DNA from: Stomorhina lunata
Taxonomy: Eukaryota > Arthropoda > Insecta > Diptera > Rhiniidae
DNA length: 64,000 bases
Assembly: GCA_933228675.1 (NCBI GenBank)
Contig: OW121743.1
Span: 92,381,998 to 92,445,997 of the forward strand
Reading direction: 5' to 3'
The translations under genes and the position numbers were made by a program. Positions 49,961 to 61,140 of the stretch are shown in pieces. The notes beneath the pieces were generated by a model. That model saw only the letters and a program-made list of their open reading frames with translations, was not told the origin of the DNA and made no database searches. Numbering within the stretch: position 1 is the stretch's first letter; each line of letters opens with the position of its first letter.

Positions 49961-51420
49961 TTACCACGTTACGTATAAGTGATTTAATTAAATATCATGC
50001 ATACGCCATGTGGTCAAACCAATAAATAAATAAGCAAACATTATAATTGGCCAATCATCCATTAGATTTCATTCTTTTTTTCGTTTTTTTTTTTTTGCAC
50101 AAAATTAAACTAATGTATATTTATTTTTGTTTTTTTTTTTTCTATATTGACCTTTGGTGGCTACCAGACATGTTTGAGGGTATGTTTGAATGTTTGAGAC
50201 TGAACTGTAATTGAAATGTATGTATGTTTTTGTTGGATTTTATTATTATTTCAATTACACTTAATAAACTAAACTATTTAGTTAAATACATTTAAATCTA
50301 TGGTATATCAGTATGATAAATATGATACCGTTGATAATGGGGCTTTTTTTCAAACAAATAGTTATGATAATAAAGTGTATTGTGGAGCTGTTTGGCTGTG
50401 ATAATGTCTAAATTAATAGAAATCTACAAAAATGTGTTTAATATTTTAATTTGAACGGGTAATAAATCAAAAAACTAAAAATAGTTGAAGGTAAAAAAAG
50501 CTTTACGGCAAATCATTAATTTTAATTAAAATTTCAATCAGGAAATATTCAGAGGATTTAGAATAAACTAGTTTATCTTTTTTAAAGTGCTTAAAATCTC
50601 TTAATAAGTATTTGTTTACAAAATCTTGACATACCATTTGATTTATTATAAGATTAACATTCATTTTACAAAATTGTAAATTATAGTAAAAAAGTCAAGA
50701 AATTTTGAAAATATTTCGCAAATTTTCCCTCAAATGTTACAAAAATCAGCTAAACTATTTCCTTTAAAAAAATCGTAATACAATTTCCTTAAATCTTTAA
50801 AAATTCATAGAAAAAAAAGTAGCAGAAAATTAAAAATTACACACTTTATCCTAGAAAAACAAAAACCTAAAATTGTTATATTTCATTCGTTACAGACTCA
50901 TAAATAAAGCAATAAAAACCGAAGAACTCAAAAAACAATAGCCAGGACAATAAAATATTTGTAACAAAAAAAAAATATATAATAAAACTTTATTTCTTTT
51001 GGCTACTACTTGTCAATAATAATAATAAATACTCATACAACTGACTGGCAAAATCTGGAGGAGAAAGGAAGAAACAGAAACTCCGAAACAAAAGAAAGCA
51101 AATATTAGCACACCCTTGAGACATGACTTTAGTTATAACTTTAAAATACGACCAAGCTCAATGTCCAATATAGAATCACAAAAACAAGTTGCCAGTTATC
51201 CATTTCAAGTCTCAAGGTTTGGAAAGCTCCTTGCAACTGAGACAAAGCCAAATGACAAACACCTAAGACGGACAAATGAAACAATGAGAATACTTTAAAT
51301 TTGTTTAAGTTTAGAAATAAACGATAATGACAAACGATTATGATAATGTTTCTTATATAATTTGACTAATTAAAGTAATTTTTTTATAATTCAATGCAAT
51401 TTTTAAAAACTTCTTAAATA
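49961..51420. other. Non-coding stretch, nothing recognised
   Basis: AT-rich with homopolymer runs; the frame at 51116-51298 has no recognisable motif. Confidence 0.4.
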
Positions 51421-52970
51421 AATAAAAACAATTTTAACGAAAATTTTTCTATAGAAAAACTTTTTTAACGAAAATTTTTCTATAGAAAAACTTTTTTAAT
51501 GAAAATTTTTCTTTAGAAAAAATTTTTTAACGAAAATTTTTCTACAGAAAAAATTTTTTAATGAAAATTTTTCTATAGAAAAAATTTTTTAACGAAAATT
51601 TTTCTATACAAAAATTGTTTAACGAAAATTTTTCTATAGAACAAATTTTTTAACGAAAATTTTTCTATAGAACAAATTTTTACACGAAACTTTTTCTATA
51701 GAAAAAATTTTTTAACGAAAATTTTTCTATAGAAAAAATTTTTTAGCGAAAATTTTTCTATACAAAAATTGTTTAACGAAAATTTTTCTATAGAACAAAT
51801 TTTTTAACGAAAATTTTTCTATAGAACAAATTTTTACACGAAACTTTTTCTATAGAAAAAATTTTTTAACGAAAATTTTTCTCCAAAAGAAAAATTTTTT
51901 AATGAAAATTTTTCTATAGAAAAAATTTGATTTTTTGGTTTTATCAAAAAACTATTTATTACAATAATAAATAATTGTAATGAATTGGGATCTTAGTGCA
52001 ATACTAGTGCAAACTTTTTAATGAAATTTTTTCTATAGAAAAAATCTTTTAACGAATTTTTTTCTGTAGAAAAAATTTTTTGACGAAAAAATTTTATAAC
52101 AATAGAAAAAATTGTTTAACGAAAAAATAGAAAAAAAAATTAACGGAAAAAATTTTTTGACGAAAATTTTTATATAGAAAACATTATTAATAAAATGTTT
52201 CTATATAAATATATAAAACATTTTATAACGAAAATTTTTATATAGAAACAATTTTATAATGAAAATTTTGCTATAGATAAAATGTTATGATGAGCATTTT
52301 TCTATAAAAACAAATTTTTTAACAAAAAGTTTTCTATAGAAAATTTTTTTTAATAAAAAGTTTTCTATTAAAAATTTTTTTAAATGGAAATTTTTCTATA
52401 GAAAAATTTTTATAACTAAAATCAAAAATTTTTCTATGAAAAATAATTTAATGAACTTTTTTCCACAGAAAAAATTGTATTTTTTTTATTTTTTATTTTA
52501 ATTTTACTATAGAAAAAAACTTTATAATGAAAATTTTTCCATAGAAAAGTTTTTATAATGAAATTATGTCTATAAAATGAAAATTTTTCCATAGAAACAA
52601 TTTTATAATGGAAATTTTTTTTGTAGAAAAAATTTTATAATAAAAATTTTTCTGTAGAAAAAAAATTTATAATGAAAATGTTCTGTAGAAAAAATTTTAT
52701 AATGAAAATTTTTCTATAGAAAACATTTAATAATTAATGTTTTTCTATAGAAACAACTTTTTAATGAACATTTTTCTATAGAAAATGATTTAGAAAAAAA
52801 TGTTTAACAAAAATTTTTCTATAGAATAAATATATTAACAAAATATTTCTTTAGAAATTTATAGCAATAATTTTTCTATAGAAACATTTTTTATAAAAAA
52901 ATTTATAATGAAAGATACAAAAAAAATTTACATAGAAAATTTTCTATGGAAAACATGTTATGCCAAAAGT
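51421..52970. repeat. Satellite array C2, 31-bp unit (AACGAAAA spacer)
   Basis: Same unit as 14271-17165. A four-unit block with ATACAAAAATTGTTTAACG and AACAAATTTTTACACGAAAC is duplicated (about 51600-51710 and 51755-51865). From 52050 on the units are diverged. Confidence 0.95.
51928..52012 (+). mobile_element. Fragment of the hammerhead-bearing element, copy 4
   Basis: Reverse complement of 11045-11130: GGTTTTATCAAAAAACTATT, the ATTACAATAATAAATAATTG palindrome and GATCTTAGTGCAATAC next to satellite. The ribozyme part is absent. Confidence 0.8.
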
Positions 52971-54080
52971 TTTTACCATTCCACCTGTAGGGGTTTATAG
53001 TGAAATAGATTGTCATACTTATATCCAGGTTTTGTTGCTTCTGTTACTGTTAATGACATTGTTGTCATTGTATTTATTGTTTCTGATTGTATAACAAAAA
53101 TGCTTGACAATTTCCAGGTTGACATGACATTAAACCATACGTTCCAGAGCATGTTTCGTTCAGCCGTCTAAGTATTTTTTTATATAATCATTTTTGTAAG
53201 ACAAGCAGCAATTGTGGAATACTGCATTCTTTAGAGATGTACTTTATATTTTTTAGCAATATATGAATATATTCCTAGTTGAAGAAGCTTAAAAGAATGA
53301 CTTCTTAAGAAAAATGAAAAAAAAAATCACTTATTTATCACTAAATTAAAGGTTTTACTTTGCAATTTTTAGGCATATTAATCTTATCTCCTTTAAAATT
53401 ATATACATATGTTAGTACACACTAATTCTTTTACGTTTGAATCAAACTCTTGTTTGAATCTTTCTTAGAACCCAGTTATTCAAACCACAGACATCCATTG
53501 TAAGTCAGAGTAAAATGCATTTAAGTAAAAACCCCCACGATGTGAAGGTATAATTGTCCAAATGAATGAATAAGCGATCGTTTGAATAAGTATTTATTCA
53601 TTCATTTATTTATTTAGTTTTGGTTTATTTCAGTTTGGACATGTTGTGCCTCCCATTAAAACTGACTGACTCTTTGCTAAAATGTTTATTGTTTGAATGA
53701 ATGACTGACTGAGTGAGTGTCGTCTCCCTGTTTTTTGTAATTTCTAAATTGAAAAATATTTGTGCACACATGTATGTGTGTGGGTTCGTGTATGATGAAT
53801 GCTAGAGATTGGTATGAAGGCTTTTAAACATGATTTGTGTGTTGGAGTATTTACATGTAAATTGTTGCAAATCGTTGTAAATTGTTTACTAATGCACAAG
53901 GTGATGTTAGAAATTTATTTCGTTTTGTTTTCATTTCATTCATTCATATGCCACGAATTAGTTCACGTAACATTGAAAAATGTGTGTGGCAACAAATTTT
54001 TAGTGAAAAGGGTGCAACATGACGTATGAGTGTTAAAAAAATTAGAGTGAAATTCGAAGAATATGTGATGAACTATGTAT
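52971..54080. other. Non-coding stretch, nothing recognised
   Basis: AT-rich with ATTCATTC/GAATGAATGA runs near 53560-53710. No gene recognised. Confidence 0.4.
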
Positions 54081-54861
54081 TTATACCCTTTACCATAATA
54101 GGTGGAAAGGGTATTATAAGTTTGTGCTGATGTATGTAACGCATAGAAATATTTGTGTTAGACGCATCTTTTAGTATACCAATAGGCTTAGAATCACTTT
54201 CTGAGTCGATTTAGCGATGTCCGTCCATCCGTCTGGCTGGCTGGCTGGACCCCCATGTAAACCTTGTATTCAAACTGCAGGTCGCAATTCTAAAGATAAT
54301 CTAATGAAATTTGGCAAAGATCTTTTTTTTTTTTAATAGGACCATGTCTATTGAAATTCGTCAAAATCGGTCCATTATTTAGGGTACCTCCCATAGGTCG
54401 CACTTCCCGGAATTGATATATTGGCCACAAAAATCAATATTTTTTCATGGAATTTAAAACAAATACTGCTTATGTTAAATCACTGCACCAAATTTCGTTG
54501 AAATCGGTCCACATTTGACCATAGCTCCCATACAAATTCTTTTCTCAAAACGCAATAAATGAGACAAAATTCACTAAAACGCTCGCAAATCCAAAGATAA
54601 TGACAATTTTAAGTTTATTTTCTGCATACATAATTTTTGTAGCAACTGTAATCAATTTGCCAAATTTCATAATAATCGGTCCACATTTGACCCTAGCTCT
54701 CCAAATGGCAGAAACAGCCTAAATGTATAAGTTTTGAGAATATGTTTGTATGATTTAGCGAATATTTGTCTTTATACAGGAAAAAGAACACCTTTGACCT
54801 TAGTGGTGAAGGGTATCGAATGGTCGGGCTTGACCGACTATAACACTTTCTTACTTGTTTT
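54081..54861 (-). repeat. Dispersed repeat type B, full-length copy, reverse
   Basis: Reads on the minus strand from AAAACAAGTAAGAAAGTG through GTCGGTCAAGCCCGACC and ATACCCTTCACCACTAAGG to a terminal hairpin of ATACCCTTTCCACCTATTAT. At 780 bp it is the best-preserved full copy. No coding capacity. Confidence 0.88.
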
Positions 54862-55771
54862 ACATTCTGAAGACGTGTAAATTTTAAATTTAACCTAAAA
54901 ACACTATATGAGAATTTGATGTTTACCAATTTTTTTAAAGTAACAAACTTTCAACTCAAAGAAATCGAAAATGTTTTTGGGTAAAATACTTGAAATATTT
55001 TGTTAAAGAAAAATTTTGAACCTTAACAAACTTGATTTTGATGAAATTTTGTATATACATTCTCCTGGCTTATACAATTTGTAGAGTTTTTTCAAATTTT
55101 TAATTTCGTTTTAGTTCTGATATTATGGCGGTTCAAAGTTTTTCAAGATTTATTTTAAAACATACCCATTTTATATGCCTATAACTTCTGATAGTGTTAT
55201 CAGATTTTTATGAAACTTAACTCATGTTTCAGCATATGTAATGTAGTTTCATGTTCTTTTTATTAAAAAATTTAATCATGTACAGAAAGATGAATTATGT
55301 CCTAGCCTGAAGGATATCTCAAAAAGCATATCATTCATGTTCTTTATCCTTCTCTCAAATATGGATTATAGTGTTGTTATCAAATGATAAATACCAAAAA
55401 ATTGGGCAAAGGTGGGGTTCAGAAAATAGTAGACAATTTTGTAAAACACCTCATGTCATTTCAGCATAAATTTTGAATTATAAATTTATGGCCGTCAAAG
55501 TGAAATAGTTTTTGGACCGTAGCTCTTTCAATTATTGCCTAATATGCTTGATTTTTCATAGATCAAAATGGTTTTGGAGAAACAAAGAAAAACCATGCTA
55601 TCTGCACTATAATAACTGTTATGGGTGCAGTTTTTACAAAAAGTGCATTTTTTGCAGAACCATTTTGAAAATTTGACTTTTTATTTCTAAAATACTAAAC
55701 AAGATACATAAATGATTTTTTGCAGTAACAAAGTTTATATTATTGTTTATATCAAACAATTTTAATAATCT
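54862..55771. other. Non-coding stretch, nothing recognised
   Basis: AT-rich sequence between two type B copies; no gene recognised. Confidence 0.4.
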
Positions 55772-56257
55772 AAAACAAGTAGGAAAGTGCTATAGTCGGT
55801 CAAGCCCGACCATACGATACCCTTCACCACTAAGGTCAAAAGTGTTATTTTTTCTGTATAAAGACAAATATTTGCAAAAAGTATTTGATTTAGATTTCAT
55901 GAAAAAATATTGATATTTGTGGCCAATATATCAATTCCGGGAAGTGGGACCTACGGGAGGTACCATAAATAATTGACCGATTTTGACAAATTTCAATAGC
56001 CATGGTCCCATTATCAAAAAAAATGATCTGTGCCAAATTTCATCAAATTATCTTTAGAATTGCGACCTGTAGTTTGATTACAAGGTTTACATGGGGGTCC
56101 AGCCAGCCAGACGGACGGACATCGCTAAATCGACTCAGAAAGTGATTCTAAGCCTATTAGTATACAAAAAGATGGGTCTAAGACAAATATTTTCATATTT
56201 ACATACATCAGCACAAACTTATAATACCCTTTCCACCTATTGTGGTGAAGGGTATAA
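55772..56257 (+). repeat. Dispersed repeat type B, internally deleted copy
   Basis: Both ends are present (AAAACAAGTAGGAAAGTGC and the ATACCCTTTCCACC..GGTGAAGGGTAT hairpin). The middle ~300 bp between AAGACAAATATTTGC and the GATATTTGTGGCCA segment is missing relative to 31897-32695. Confidence 0.85.
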
Positions 56258-57060
56258 AAATTTAACTCAGTTGTCATTTTTTTGCATTTAAAATTAAGAT
56301 GTATACAAATTTGGCATTTTTTATAAAATCCTATTTTCTGGATTCGTTTATAAACTTGGACTAATTTTTATTTTTGAAATCTAAAAGGAATATATGGAGC
56401 TATATAACTGCATTTCAGACACTAGCAAAATCTGCTTAACATTTTTGTTTTATGTTAGAAAACTTAAAAATTATCAAAAAAAATTAAATCAATTTCAGTC
56501 AATGCTGTACGTAGGGTAAATGTTGTGCTGACCTAAATTTGGGATCAAATCGTCCATACTTTATAAAAATGTAATAAAATATTAACTTTAAACGAAAAAC
56601 TTCTTATTAAAAATTGAAAAATTAATAGCATCTTTTTGAGGAAAAATGAATTTTTTTGCTCAGCAAAAAATATTTGACTTTAGAAATTTCTCAATAAAAA
56701 ACGGTTCAAGATATTTAAAAAGGGTTTTCATAGTTTTATTTCCAAAACTATTTGCTATATTTTAGTGTTTTTTTTTTTTTTTTTAAATAATCGATTTTAT
56801 ATCCAATGCACAGTCGGCCAAAAACTAAAAAAAGTCGAAGAGAAAAATGAGTTTTTTAATTTTTAAAATGAAATAACTTTAAAACTATAACAGTTACTAT
56901 AACGAAGTATGTATGTTTTCTTTCATTCATAATGTAAAATATCAACTATATTGGGTAATAATTAAAAAAATATACTTTACAAAAGTTATTTTAATTTTAA
57001 GGTGGTCTTGTTTGACGCCCAGGAATTCATCCTGTGAAAACATATAGTAACCTTAAATAT
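56258..57060. other. Non-coding stretch, nothing recognised
   Basis: AT-rich; no frame or repeat recognised. Confidence 0.4.
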
Positions 57061-57189
57061 AAGATGCAGAAAGCTTGGGTCCTCCCTAACAATTCCTTCA
57101 CATATACTGTTCCAATCGGACTTACAGTTTAGAAGATACAGACCTATTACAACTTTTTTGTTTCCAGACAGACGGGCCGACTGACATCG
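57061..57189 (+). repeat. Type B-related repeat, left part, interrupted by Transib
   Basis: GCTTGGGTCCTCCCTAACAA and CAATCGGACTTACAGTTTAG match 49796-49880. It ends ...GACTGACATCG at the transposon. The continuation is at 62555-62695. Confidence 0.8.
57185..57189. other. Transib target-site duplication, left (CATCG)
   Basis: CATCG immediately before CACAGTG; the identical pentamer follows the other end at 62555-62559. Five-base duplications are characteristic of Transib and of RAG transposition. Confidence 0.92.
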
Positions 57190-58580
57190 CACAGTGGTTT
57201 ACGGACGCTTTTTTTTGGAAATAATTCTGTAACTTTTGAACGACTGGAGATATTTGAATGAAATTTGACATGGTGGTAGTCAAGGAGTATTTGAGTTGGT
57301 TTTTAAAAGCACTGGTCCATGAGGGGTCGGGAGAGTGATTGATGGACCTTCAAAGTTGGTCACCTCGGGTGTTCGATTTTTTTAAAAATTCGCCAAAAAT
57401 CCATTTATGTATGGATTGAAAAGAAATTTTAAACTTAAGTTGTCCTTGAGAAGATCTACAAAAAATATGCTTAAATGTGTAGGTTATCTCCTTTGGATTT
57501 CGAGATATTTGGGTAAAAAGGAATTTTTAGGTTAATTTTTTACCTCTTTTTTTAAGCTTTTTTTGATCTGGTGGACGCATCTGAGGACCAAAAATTTTTT
57601 AAGAATATTCTTTAAATTTGTAATAAAATTCTGAATAATTTTTGTGCAAGTTAGTTATAGAAATCTTCTTTTGTTTAAAAGTTAAAAATATTCAAAGTTG
57701 AAACTTACAAAAAATTTCGCTTTTTTTTAGTTTTTCCCCAAAAGATAGCTATATTTTTTCACTAATAAAAAAATATTTTCTTAAGAAACATAAAAAAATT
57801 TTTAAAGTTTTTAAAAGAAAACATAATGAGAATGCGTATAAAACAAATTTCTTGCTAATTGGACTTTTGGTCCTCGCACATGTCCTCTCCAAAAAATGGC
57901 AATTTGTAAAAAAAAAAATTAGTTTAAACAAAAATTTCTCAAAAGGCAAAGCACCGATTTGAAAAAAATTATAATGTTCATATTTTCCAATATATCTGTT
58001 ATTGATTAGAAAAGTTTTTTCTGAAACGCGCTGCAAATAGAGACAGTGTTGCCATATTTGTAAAAAAACTCATTTTTTGAAACACCTTTTTCCCCAGTTG
58101 GGAATTGGGGAATTTTTAAGTTAAAATTGGGAATTTTTTTTAGTCTATTGCTTTTACATCTTATTGGTCTACATTACTACAAAATTTCATTGTAATATCT
58201 TTATCCATGTCATTTCCACAGAATATCAAAGATTAAAAATATTTTCCTTAAAAAAGCAGAAAAACAATTTTTTTTTGTTTTACGATACAAAGTGTAAAAA
58301 AAGTAACGCACTTAAAAAAAACTTTTACTTAGTGCTAATCTCCTAGTCTTTCCCGATCTAATGATACTAAACATGTATATAAAGCATTAATACCGAGTCT
58401 TAAAAAACTCTGAAAACTTTGGCCCCCGTAGCATTTTTACACTGTTTATTTAAATATAAGTGATGAATTTGTGCATATAAAATTAATAATCATACTCAAA
58501 TATTTCACTATAAGATGACAATGATCCTTCGATAACAAACAAATATTTTTTTATTTTTTTAAAGAAAATATCATGAGGAT
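57190..58580. repeat. Transib left terminal inverted repeat (~1.39 kb)
   Basis: Pairs with 61141-62554. By eye I find about ten single-base differences over the outer ~1.3 kb, and an ~18-base indel near 58548. Short mirror-image frames (57749-58036, 58164-58346) occur in both repeats and are probably not genes. Confidence 0.9.
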
Positions 58581-58675
58581 TTATGAAATATCAAAATGTA
58601 AATAATTTGTACTTATATTAAAAGGTGAAATACATTTTATTGAAGTATTTGTAGTTAAAGTTTAAACTTACAGTT

Positions 58676-58681
58676 TTTATT
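58676..58681 (-). promoter_or_regulatory. Polyadenylation signal AATAAA for the transposase
   Basis: AATAAA on the minus strand 28 bases after the stop codon; a second AATAAA lies at 58445-58450 inside the inverted repeat. Confidence 0.5.
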
Positions 58682-58709
58682 ACATATTTTTATAAAAGTA
58701 GTTATTTAC

Positions 58710-60584
58710 TTAATTTTTATTTTCAGTAAAATAATCAGTACAATCTATTATATCAAGAACCTCTTCCAGGTGTTCGTTTTCAGAAGTTTTTGTATAACTG
58801 CTCCACCATTTCTTTCTTATCGTTGATAGAGCAGGATCAGAAGACAACAAGAGATAATTTATTAGATCCTGATTTTGCGATTTTCTTGAGCATTTTCTGG
58901 TATTAAATAGTTGGATATACTTGAAATCTGAATTCCGCGCTTCCTGGGCCTCTTCTGTCAGTTCACCAAGTGGGAGAAGATTTGATTCAATTATTTCACG
59001 ACCATGTTGAAGGACTTTATGAACTGTTGGTGTAATTTCTTTCCAGTGATACAAATGTCGTATACGAGTTAACGCGTTGAGGGCATAGCAATGAAATTTT
59101 TCAGCATTTATTTGATATTTGCTATTTATTGCCGATAATATTACGTAACATTTACGAAGAACTTCCTCATCAATTCCAGTAATCTTTGAAGTTGTTTCAT
59201 AATTTTCAAAGAATCGCCTGGCCGTATTACCATCGTTTGTACTGCCATATCCTACAAGTGGTTTGTCTATGTTTAGACCCGTCATAGTTTTGAATTCTTC
59301 CTGAATCCTTTTTTTTTCACTGGATCTCATTTCAATCAGTTCCTTATTATTTCTCACGGATTTTAGCTGATTATCAGGTATATTCCTATATTTCAGATCA
59401 TATGCTATATGTAGCATAAATTCTAAAAATCGGATACGTGCATGTAGGGGCGATATACCAAATTCCAGAACCTCTTGATTAATTGCAGTACTAGCTGATG
59501 CATCTTCTGAAGTTTGTAGAAATTCCGATTTCTTCTTTCCGCATAATGAGCATTTCCAAGTTGAATGGGTTTCCGTTATAGCGTTGCTTACTTTTCCATC
59601 TATCATTGTCAATTGAAGCTCAAAATTTACATTAATCAAATATCCATGTATGTCTATGCAGACTGGACTCAAATTGTCTATTGAATATTTGATATCATCA
59701 ACCCAATTTTTTGTGCTTGCTGCATTTTCTTTTAAATATTCGAATCTGATCGGTCTGCAAAATGCCTTTGATCCTGGAGATGTGTTAACCCACACATATT
59801 CAGTACGCTCTTTTGATGTGGATGGTTCAGAACGATTCTTTCTTAATCTTAGTGGTACTAGGGATGCCATAAAAACGCTTCTGTAGTCATTTGTGTTCTG
59901 ATGAGATGTTGATTGTTTGTATTCCGGTAATCCAGATAAACTGTCACATCCCCATTTACATATTAAAGTTAAGTCCTTGTTGTCAAGTTTCTTGGCTTCT
60001 TCTTCAGACAATGTAGTAGATATCAGCCTTGATGCCGTATTTTCCAATAATTTTGATAAATCCACAGATGCACTTTCGTCTCCTATCACGTTTGTTGGTA
60101 TTAAGTTTTTTTTGGTTTTTAATAACGCATTATATCCTGGTAAAATTTCTGGGAGAATATCTGCTATTTGTTTAGCTTCAGCTGGTTGATTATTTCGTTT
60201 GAGCACTTCCTTAAAGGAATCTTTGATTTCAGTATCCGAATGAGTAGAAAGAACTTCGGATAATCGCATCTTTTTAGATCTTTCTCCGAGATCATCATAG
60301 TTTTTTAGAGGGGCTCCAGCACCAGAAGTTTTAAGCTCAATTGAGTCCTTCAGCCAGTCTTTAAATTTAGATTCAAATCTTTTTAAACAGTAATTAACCG
60401 ACTTAATTTTAAGTTCAAATAACTTTACAAATTTTACGACTTTGTCTTCCTCACTATTGAGAATCATGGAGTTAGTTTGACTTTTAGCATATCGCATGAT
60501 TATTTTAATTTTTTCTGCTCTCGAACTGCTTGGTTGTTCAAAAAGAATATCGCACAACACTTTAAATTCCAATGTTATAGCCAT
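58710..60584 (-). CDS. Transib transposase (RAG1-core-like DDE recombinase)
   Basis: Uninterrupted 624-codon frame. It would cut DNA at the CACAGTG ends by the nick-hairpin mechanism used by RAG1 and Transib transposases and rejoin it at 5-bp staggered sites. By alignment to RAG1 from memory: KWGCDSLSG (D214, equals RAG1 D600), MIDGKV (D329, equals D708), CSLC (C345/C348, equals C727/C730), HKVLQH (H522/H527, equals H937/H942) and EEAQEARN (E548, equals E962). The catalytic triad and zinc site are therefore all present. Transib-specific blocks are also visible: DDLGERSKK (97-105), GISPLHARIRFLEF (376-389), TNDGNTARRFFE (449-460), NTRKCSRKS (561-569). Residues 1-80 are unassigned. Start chosen as the first Met; an in-frame earlier start is not seen. 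It lies alone between the two inverted repeats and nearer the left one. Transib proteins are usually around 650-700 residues, so the length is near complete. Confidence 0.93.
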   Translation of the reverse strand: MAITLEFKVLCDILFEQPSSSRAEKIKIIMRYAKSQTNSMILNSEEDKVVKFVKLFELKIKSVNYCLKRFESKFKDWLKDSIELKTSGAGAPLKNYDDLGERSKKMRLSEVLSTHSDTEIKDSFKEVLKRNNQPAEAKQIADILPEILPGYNALLKTKKNLIPTNVIGDESASVDLSKLLENTASRLISTTLSEEEAKKLDNKDLTLICKWGCDSLSGLPEYKQSTSHQNTNDYRSVFMASLVPLRLRKNRSEPSTSKERTEYVWVNTSPGSKAFCRPIRFEYLKENAASTKNWVDDIKYSIDNLSPVCIDIHGYLINVNFELQLTMIDGKVSNAITETHSTWKCSLCGKKKSEFLQTSEDASASTAINQEVLEFGISPLHARIRFLEFMLHIAYDLKYRNIPDNQLKSVRNNKELIEMRSSEKKRIQEEFKTMTGLNIDKPLVGYGSTNDGNTARRFFENYETTSKITGIDEEVLRKCYVILSAINSKYQINAEKFHCYALNALTRIRHLYHWKEITPTVHKVLQHGREIIESNLLPLGELTEEAQEARNSDFKYIQLFNTRKCSRKSQNQDLINYLLLSSDPALSTIRKKWWSSYTKTSENEHLEEVLDIIDCTDYFTENKN

Positions 60585-61140
60585 GATGTTTTAACTGTTA
60601 ATAGCAGTTACATTTAAAACTTTCTTTTTTATATTAAAAAAAAAAACATTTTTTATATATACCTGTATCCAAAGAATAATAAAGAAATCAATGAATTAAT
60701 GTATTTTTTACCTCTAAAAATAGGTGCATATATAACTCAACCAATATGTGCGTCTCGTAAAACCTACCTGTATGGAGGTGAGTAACCATATCCTTTCTGA
60801 CCATTATGAAAAACCCAAGTTGTAACAATTTTTACCTATTGCATTAACTTTCACATTAAAAAACATTTTATAACCTTAACATAATTTTGCAATTTTTTCA
60901 AATACACCAATTTTAAATACCGGAAAAATGCCTTTAAATCTTATTTTAAATAAATTGTCACACTGTTACTATAAAAGTACTCTTCTAATTAAACTTTTGC
61001 TACAAATTATGGATATATTACCTTTACACTGTTATCAAAATCGGTGCCTTACTCGTACTTACTTATTTAGAATCTTTTACTAAAATTTTATTTTTTAGCT
61101 TGGAACAAAAGGCAAAATCGAATAAATTTTTTTTAAGTCA
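60585..61140. other. Transib internal non-coding region upstream of transposase
   Basis: Unique AT-rich DNA between the start codon and the right inverted repeat, where the promoter or 5' leader should lie. Two GTATGGAGGTGAGTAACC/CCTGTATCC-like pieces are present, but no TATA box could be assigned with confidence. Confidence 0.5.

Noticed and set aside
57209..57217. T8-G tract 12 bases after CACAGTG considered as an RSS nonamer
   Set aside because: The RSS nonamer is A-rich in this reading direction; the tract does not match and both ends are identical, so no 12/23 asymmetry is seen.
57749..58036. 95-residue frame, identical to one at 61707-61994
   Set aside because: The duplication is explained by the Transib inverted repeats; composition is Phe/Lys/Leu-rich with no motif. 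The 60-residue pair 58164-58346/61397-61579 is rejected for the same reason.
59650..60189. Plus-strand frames of 78 and 90 residues
   Set aside because: They are antisense shadows of the transposase frame.
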